Shown here in pieces: positions 59,700-64,000 of a stretch of DNA of 64,000 bases (within the stretch, counting starts at the first letter, position 1; each line of letters opens with the position of its first letter). The DNA comes from Leadbetterella sp040829825 (GTDB taxonomy: Bacteria > Bacteroidota > Bacteroidia > Cytophagales > Spirosomataceae): NCBI RefSeq assembly GCF_040829825.1, contig NZ_JBFOLH010000017.1, one strand, 5' to 3'. The position numbers were made by a program, and so were the translations under genes. The notes under the pieces are model-generated. The model saw only the letters and a list, made by a program, of their open reading frames with translations, was not told where the DNA came from and searched no databases.

Positions 59700-60575
59700 T
59701 CAGGCTTCTATGCCCAGGTTTTTATGGGTTTCGGAAATGGCCCGCTCGTTTTTCTCGTCCATCCAGGCCTGTCCCCGCGTTTTCCGCATAAAGTTATCAA
59801 AATAGCGCTGAATGATCACGTTATAGGCTGCCAGCGCCAGGTATTTGGGCTTTTTGGGCAGTGCCCGGAGGCTCATGGAGAAGCTGGGCGTCAGGTATTT
59901 CATATAATGCCAGTATCCTTCGGGCATGTACAGCATTTCTCCGTGGTTCAGCTCACAGATAAGGCCTTCAGCGTATTTTAATGCCGGGAATTTGTTGAAA
60001 TCCGGGTTGTCAAAGTCAATGGCCTGGTGCGAGATCAGGGCATGCGGAATCTTATACAGGAACCGGGTCTGCTCCGGGTGAAAAAGGATACACTGCTTTT
60101 TACCGTGGAAGTGAAAATGAAGGATATCCGAGTAGTCGATATCAAAGTGCATAAAGACTTTGGAGTTCTCGCCCCCGAAAAACAGCATGGGCAGCTGCTT
60201 TACCAGGTTCAGCCCGATGTCAGGCCAGCGGAAGTCTTCTTTCAGCTGGGGTACTTCTTTCATGATATTATAGAGGAAGATACGGTACGGAGTAGGTCCT
60301 TTTTCCATAATATCAAGGTATTCCGACATCTTCATGTGCAGGTTGGGCTCGTTCACCTTTTGCTTATGCGTAATGGGCCGGCCGTCATAGATGGGTACCA
60401 TTTTATCGCCTGCTATTTCGCGGATGTAGTTCAGATGCCATTTTTCATAGGCCGGCCAGTCACCGGTAAGGCGTTCTATGACTACCGGCTTCTGCGGAAT
60501 GAAGTAGTTCTTTACAAAATCTTCCTTTGTCAGGGTGGAAACCCGGTCTATGGGTTTCAGATTCAAGCTGTTCAT
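59700..60575 (-). CDS. JmjC/cupin_8-like oxygenase
   Basis: A 291-residue protein of the cupin_8/JmjC (FIH-like) type. The iron site is His143 and Asp145 in FMHFDIDYSDILHFHFHG and His223 in MLYMPEGYWHYMK. The N-terminal half has FVKNYFIPQKPVVIERLTGDWPAYEKW, typical of this family. Members are 2-oxoglutarate-dependent and hydroxylate proteins or small compounds in the cytoplasm. The substrate is unknown. A full -7 element lies upstream at 60652-60645, and pnuC ends 82 bp before its start on the same strand. Confidence 0.9.
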   Translation of the reverse strand: MNSLNLKPIDRVSTLTKEDFVKNYFIPQKPVVIERLTGDWPAYEKWHLNYIREIAGDKMVPIYDGRPITHKQKVNEPNLHMKMSEYLDIMEKGPTPYRIFLYNIMKEVPQLKEDFRWPDIGLNLVKQLPMLFFGGENSKVFMHFDIDYSDILHFHFHGKKQCILFHPEQTRFLYKIPHALISHQAIDFDNPDFNKFPALKYAEGLICELNHGEMLYMPEGYWHYMKYLTPSFSMSLRALPKKPKYLALAAYNVIIQRYFDNFMRKTRGQAWMDEKNERAISETHKNLGIEA

Positions 60576-60644
60576 CTCAAATTAACTTCATGGATTAAGG
60601 CCTTACGGGCACAAAAGCAAATTTGTGCAGCAATAAGTCCGGTG

Positions 60645-60652
60645 CAAATGTA
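60645..60652 (-). promoter_or_regulatory. -7 element for the JmjC-like gene
   Basis: On the minus strand TACATTTG (60652-60645) fully matches TAnnTTTG. The leader to the ATG at 60575 would be about 60 bases and includes the small inverted repeat GCACAAAA/ATTTGTGC (60609-60628), a possible regulatory hairpin. Confidence 0.55.
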
Positions 60653-60657
60653 ATTTC

Positions 60658-61323
60658 TTATTTTGTAAGTTCATAGCCTTTGTATTTTCTTGTCCAGTCA
60701 ATGGCTCCGAAGGTAGCGATAAAACAGAACACCAGGTAAAGCAGGGCATACAGCTTTATATCTTTGTTGTAATAAAGAATAGAGCTGATGATATCAATCA
60801 GCAGCCACATCCACCAGGTTTCCACTTTTTTGTTCATCATCAGGAAAGTGGTGGCAATACTGGCCACAAGTATGAAAGAGTCGATATACGGGAAAGCGCT
60901 GGGCAGGTGGAAAAGGTTGGGGAAGATTTCGTGCAGGTTGCCGGCAAAGTAGCCAAACAGCAGGGTGACCACTGCCACTACAGCCATAAAGAGCAGGTAG
61001 CTGCCGGTTGAAAGCCGGGTGATGCGAAGCTCTTTGTTTTGATTGGCCTTATCGGCCCGGGGAAATTTCCAGAGCCAGAACCCGATAATATTGGTGATGA
61101 AAAAGAAAACCTGCAGGAACATGTCGGGATAAAGCTGAGCCTGGTAAAACATGATGAAAGCCAGGCTGACGTTAAAGAGGCCTACCACCCATGACCATAC
61201 GTTTTCTTTGGCGGAAAGCCATACGGCCAGCCCGCCGGTAAGTGTGGCCCAGAATTCCAGGTGGCTCATTTCATACCCGAAGACTGTAAAAAAGATGCTT
61301 TTGAGGTTAAAGAAATCAGCCAC
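60658..61323 (-). CDS. pnuC: PnuC-type nicotinamide riboside/vitamin transporter
   Basis: A 221-residue membrane protein with about seven helices. The PnuC pattern of aromatic and Trp residues is present: VWLSAKENVWSWVVGLFNVSLAFIMFYQAQLYPDMFLQVFFFITNIIGFWLWKF and WWMWLLIDIISSILYYNKDIKLYALLYLVF. It imports nicotinamide riboside, or thiamin in related Bacteroidota members; no riboswitch is seen upstream to decide. The GTG start at 61323 overlaps the DUF2480 end by 8 bases, so they are translationally coupled in one operon with the genes from ispE on. Confidence 0.92.
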   Translation of the reverse strand: MADFFNLKSIFFTVFGYEMSHLEFWATLTGGLAVWLSAKENVWSWVVGLFNVSLAFIMFYQAQLYPDMFLQVFFFITNIIGFWLWKFPRADKANQNKELRITRLSTGSYLLFMAVVAVVTLLFGYFAGNLHEIFPNLFHLPSAFPYIDSFILVASIATTFLMMNKKVETWWMWLLIDIISSILYYNKDIKLYALLYLVFCFIATFGAIDWTRKYKGYELTK

Positions 61324-61837
61324 GGCTCAGTGGTTTTTGTTTATAAAGGGGTACCGTACTGCAGGGTTCGCCAAACATGAGACTTTTGACCAGGGGTCTC
61401 AGCCGCCGGGTAAGCTCTACATATACGTAAGGAGGGATCTGCTTATCGCTGCAGCCTTTTACCACCACGCGAACATCGCGGTATTGTTCCAGGTCAAGGG
61501 TGTTGAGCACCTGATCAAAGAGCTTTTTCTCCAGGTCTTCCGCATTACCGAAAATCACGGTGTTGGCGTAAGGCTCGAGGTAAACCGTCAACAGCATATA
61601 GGCCCATAGCGGCACAATGGCCTCTTCGCTGCAGGTAATGGCTACATGCTTACCGGTATACTGCGACCAGTCGTGTTCTTTCAAAAAAGCGCGGAAGTCC
61701 TTTTCTTTGAGAATAAGCCCCATAAAGAGATTATCTTTTATATCGTATATGACCCGTTCTCCGGCGGGGTAATGCTCTTCCAGGTCAAGCGTAACAAGCC
61801 CGCTCAGCGCTACTTTATTGATAATTTGATCTTCCAC
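61316..61837 (-). CDS. DUF2480 family protein
   Basis: The GTG at 61837 gives MEDQIINKVALSGLVTLDLEEHYPAGERVIYDIKDNLFMGLILKEKDFRAFLKEHDW, fitting the family start; an upstream TTG eight codons earlier is less likely. It is 173 residues, with HVAITCSEEAIVPLWAYMLL in the middle. DUF2480 is a small conserved cytoplasmic family of Bacteroidota with no known function; it often sits with sulfur or iron-sulfur genes, but not here. It overlaps pnuC by 8 bases and lies 42 bp after the six-helix membrane protein gene. Confidence 0.85.
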   Translation of the reverse strand: MEDQIINKVALSGLVTLDLEEHYPAGERVIYDIKDNLFMGLILKEKDFRAFLKEHDWSQYTGKHVAITCSEEAIVPLWAYMLLTVYLEPYANTVIFGNAEDLEKKLFDQVLNTLDLEQYRDVRVVVKGCSDKQIPPYVYVELTRRLRPLVKSLMFGEPCSTVPLYKQKPLSRG

Positions 61838-61879
61838 GGTCAGTCTTTTGATGTATAACAAAAACGGGGCACTGAAGGT

Positions 61880-62707
61880 TTACATCGGGATTACGGTTTT
61901 TACGGAACCGGCCAGCCTGATGTGCAGCAAACGGATAAATACACGATAAAAGATATATGCCTGCTGGATGATGATCATCAGGATCATCTTCAGGGGAGTG
62001 GTCATGCCGATGAGGTGGTCAGGCAGGAGATAGAGGCCCCGGCCTGCCAGCCCGGCCGCCAGCACATACAGGAAAAACAGCAGAGGGCGACGGGAGCGGC
62101 TCAGCAGGCGGAAAGCTCCGGCCAAGGCCCTGAAGATACTTTTTTCCCGGCGGCTTACCAGGATGACCCGGGAGTAATCCCAGAGAAGGAAAAGGCCTGC
62201 CAGGCAGAGCAGGAAGAAAATAACGGCGGGTACGTGCAGAAGAACAGCCTCACGGTGGTCAGGCGTGGGAATGAGCTTCATCATCAGCCACGAGATGAGA
62301 ACGGCGATGCATGCGGAAAGGAGGGCAAGCGAACCCAGGATCATCCCCAGCATCAGCATGCGATTCAGGAACCTGGCGCTGAAGATAAAAAAGCGGCGAA
62401 CCCGGAAGCGATCGTTCATGACGGCATCAATGACCCCGCCGGAGAAGAAAATACCGGCCAATGCGGTTATACCCGCCAGGAGAAGTAGCTGCGGAATAAA
62501 CGGGAGCAGGCTTTCGGAGAGTACGCGCAGGGTATCGGTAAAGATCATGAAGTCGAAATCTTTTACCAGGGCCTCCGGCGCCAGGCTGTAGCCCGTGCCT
62601 TCCTGCAGGGTGCGGTAAAAGGGAATAGCCACTATAAGTGCTGAAAGAAGCGAAAGGAGGTAATAGAAAACCACCACTTTTTTATTCTTCCAGAGCGCCT
62701 GTATCAT
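61880..62707 (-). CDS. Six-helix membrane protein, unknown function
   Basis: A 275-residue protein with about six membrane helices (near residues 12-30, 70-92, 108-135, 155-176, 208-226 and 235-262). Loops are rich in Arg and Lys on the predicted cytoplasmic side (SRREKSIFRALAGAFRLLSRSRR). I do not recognise a family. The start overlaps the MazG stop by 4 bases (ATGA), and DUF2480 follows on the same strand, so it belongs to the ispE-pnuC operon. A transporter or membrane-shape role cannot be stated. Confidence 0.7.
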   Translation of the reverse strand: MIQALWKNKKVVVFYYLLSLLSALIVAIPFYRTLQEGTGYSLAPEALVKDFDFMIFTDTLRVLSESLLPFIPQLLLLAGITALAGIFFSGGVIDAVMNDRFRVRRFFIFSARFLNRMLMLGMILGSLALLSACIAVLISWLMMKLIPTPDHREAVLLHVPAVIFFLLCLAGLFLLWDYSRVILVSRREKSIFRALAGAFRLLSRSRRPLLFFLYVLAAGLAGRGLYLLPDHLIGMTTPLKMILMIIIQQAYIFYRVFIRLLHIRLAGSVKTVIPM

Positions 62708-63030
62708 TTTAACTTAGGGTTTTGATGGTGCCGCCGGGCATCGCGTATGTTTTTCTTTTCCAGGTTTTTGTGAAAAGCGGCCGTGAGGTCAATACCGGTC
62801 TGGTTGGCCAGGCAGATGAGCACAAACAGCACGTCGGCCAGCTCATCGCCCAGGTCTTTGTCTTTGTCAGAGGCTTTTTCCGATTGCTCGCCGTATCTCC
62901 GGGCCATAATGCGGGCCACTTCGCCTACTTCTTCCATCAGGATGGCTGTATTAGTCAGCTCATTGAAGTAACGCACCCCAACGGTCTTTATCCATTCATC
63001 AACGATTTCCTGTGCTTCCTGAATTTCCAT
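62704..63030 (-). CDS. MazG-like nucleotide pyrophosphohydrolase
   Basis: A 108-residue all-alpha NTP pyrophosphatase. EEVGEVARIMARRYGEQ and DLGDELADVLFVLICLANQTGIDL give the EExxE and ExxD metal ligands of the MazG/dUTPase fold. It probably removes non-canonical or excess NTPs in the cytoplasm. It is 13 bp after ispE and overlaps the membrane protein gene by 4 bases, in the same operon. Length is typical of the single-domain branch. Confidence 0.92.
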   Translation of the reverse strand: MEIQEAQEIVDEWIKTVGVRYFNELTNTAILMEEVGEVARIMARRYGEQSEKASDKDKDLGDELADVLFVLICLANQTGIDLTAAFHKNLEKKNIRDARRHHQNPKLK

Positions 63031-63043
63031 ACAATTTGTTTTT

Positions 63044-63847
63044 TTAGTCTAAATAGCCTGACCAATAGGTATAATCTGCAAACAAACGGCTCAGGTCTGT
63101 TTCTTTTTCCCAGATGCCATACACGGTAGAGCCGCTGCCGGTCATGGAGGCATAGAGGGCGCCGTGCGTATAGAGCGCCTGGCGAAGCTCACCGATCAGC
63201 GGATATTTTGTGATGAGGGGAGCTTCAAAGTCATTCACCAGCCGGTTTTTCCATTCTGGCAGCGGCTGCATGACCAGGTCTTTTACCGATACAGCCGGTT
63301 TACGCGGTGTGATGCCGGCATAGGCTTCAGCGGTGGAAATATGGATGCCGGGGTTGATCATAACCAGGAATTTCCCCTTCAGGCTGAGACCGGTGGTTTC
63401 AAACTGAGTACCTGTGCCGTGACAGAAGGCCGGCCGGTTATCGATAAAAAACGGGCAGTCACTGCCCAGGTTTCCTGCCAGGTTTAGGAGCTGCTCTGCG
63501 GGGAGGCCCAGGTTCAGCACGGTATTCATGAGCTTCAGGGCAAAGGCACCGTTGGAAGAGCCTCCGCCGATACCGGCACCCATGGGCAGTATTTTATGGA
63601 GATGGATCTTTACGTTGCCCTGTGCGGGAGAGAGCAGGTTCCGGGCTTTTACAACCAGGTTCTGAGCGGCTTCACCGGGTACCGGCAGCCCTGAAGTAGT
63701 AAAGGTAAAGGTTTCAGCCGGCAGCACTTCCAGGATATCGGTCCATCCCACGGGGTAAAAGACCGATTCAATGTTGTGGTAGCCGTCGGATCGCTTTTCA
63801 ATGATATTCAGTCCCAGGTTGATTTTTGCGTTCGAAAAGCCCAGCAT
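63044..63847 (-). CDS. ispE: 4-diphosphocytidyl-2-C-methyl-D-erythritol kinase
   Basis: A 267-residue GHMP kinase. The N-terminal SNAKINLGLNIIEKRSDGYHNIESVFYPV, the glycine-rich ATP loop ILPMGAGIGGGSSNGAFALKLMN and the C-terminal YASMTGSGSTVYGIW motif are in place. It phosphorylates CDP-methylerythritol in the MEP isoprenoid pathway. The ATG at 63847 is chosen (a TTG six codons up is less likely). It is the first gene of the operon with MazG and the genes to pnuC, and is divergent from rpsJ. Confidence 0.95.
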   Translation of the reverse strand: MLGFSNAKINLGLNIIEKRSDGYHNIESVFYPVGWTDILEVLPAETFTFTTSGLPVPGEAAQNLVVKARNLLSPAQGNVKIHLHKILPMGAGIGGGSSNGAFALKLMNTVLNLGLPAEQLLNLAGNLGSDCPFFIDNRPAFCHGTGTQFETTGLSLKGKFLVMINPGIHISTAEAYAGITPRKPAVSVKDLVMQPLPEWKNRLVNDFEAPLITKYPLIGELRQALYTHGALYASMTGSGSTVYGIWEKETDLSRLFADYTYWSGYLD

Positions 63848-63902
63848 TCGGAATGTTTTTCTCAAAAATCAGGAAAGTTTTTACATTAAGCAAAATAATA
63901 AC

Positions 63903-63910
63903 TAATTTTG
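63903..63910 (+). promoter_or_regulatory. -7 element for rpsJ
   Basis: TAATTTTG (63903-63910) fully matches TAnnTTTG. A TTTT stands about 21 bases upstream in place of the -33 TTTG. The leader to the rpsJ ATG at 63975 would be about 58 bases, consistent with a ribosomal-protein operon promoter. Confidence 0.6.
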
Positions 63911-63974
63911 TGGCCCTGTATGGAGTAAATGGTTCTTTCATACGGTATTTCCAACTTAAAAACAGCAGAACCAA

Positions 63975-64000
63975 ATGTCACAAAAAATCAGAATTAAGCT
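63975..64000 (+). CDS. rpsJ: Ribosomal protein S10 (start only)
   Basis: The last 26 bases read M-S-Q-K-I-R-I-K-L, the standard N-terminus of S10 in Bacteroidota. The rest lies beyond the window. A promoter is seen upstream and ispE is divergent, so rpsJ here heads its transcript rather than following fusA directly. S10 is part of the 30S subunit and of the NusB antitermination complex. Confidence 0.85.

Noticed and set aside
60576..60657. Riboswitch before the JmjC-like gene or linked to pnuC
   Set aside because: Only a short 8-bp inverted repeat is present, and pnuC itself is translationally coupled to DUF2480 with no room for a riboswitch.

Overview
The window is chromosomal DNA of a Bacteroidota bacterium. 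A SusC/SusD pair, a GWxTD lipoprotein, type IX-style sorting tails, a group III truncated hemoglobin, an S24-type phage-like repressor and many promoters of the TAnnTTTG (-7) type all point to this phylum. The moderate base composition and the gene content (DUF2480, DUF2851, DUF6520, MauE) fit a Sphingobacteriales/Chitinophagales-like lineage, but I cannot name a genus. The last 26 bases are the start of rpsJ, so the right end is core genome.

Layout. 1-3000 is accessory: the outer part of an IS21-family element (istA plus four transposase-site repeats) ends exactly where a 9-repeat CRISPR array begins. Beyond the array lie a LexA/CI-like repressor with a lost catalytic serine and a small divergent gene. 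No cas gene is visible. 3100-11182 is a nutrient/redox locus: a TlpA-like thioredoxin fused to a DUF3738-like domain, SusC, SusD, and on the other strand an AraC regulator, a frameshifted MauE-like membrane protein and a small secreted DUF6520-type protein. 11661-23159 holds a DinB-like protein, an ABC-F ATPase, hemoglobin, GWxTD, rlmB, an FMN glutamate-synthase-like protein, a GMC oxidoreductase pair, a GT39-type glycosyltransferase and an ArsC-like protein. 23237-26847 carries three tandem thioredoxin-fold paralogues, followed by cvfB and a 1-Cys peroxiredoxin with a palindrome inside its promoter.

28595-30877 is a three-gene ABC exporter-like operon (ATPase, FtsX-like permease with a His-rich periplasmic loop, DUF3299 protein) that may handle zinc. 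31203-42313 is mostly housekeeping: barrel protein, LytTR protein, citrate synthase, HerA/DUF853 ATPase, P-loop kinase, M1 peptidase, tRNA nucleotidyltransferase, DUF2851, pyrF and rfbC. 42308-50943 encodes a 2130-residue Ig-repeat surface protein and a fibronectin-III protein. 51125-54295 holds a sterol desaturase-like protein, an MFS transporter and upp. 54476-57067 is an Anbu proteasome operon (alpha-E, Anbu, transglutaminase) with no ATP-grasp partner visible. glmM, a GT2 glycosyltransferase, a JmjC-like cupin and an ispE-MazG-membrane protein-DUF2480-pnuC operon follow, then rpsJ.

A recurring structural theme is short intergenic repeats: a family of 14-bp AGTTCCGAGT-type units sits directly on stop codons at four loci, and there are perfect 18-bp and 29-bp inverted repeats. 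The most interesting items are the IS21/CRISPR junction, the stop-codon repeat family, the Anbu operon without ATP-grasp, and the His-loop ABC operon.
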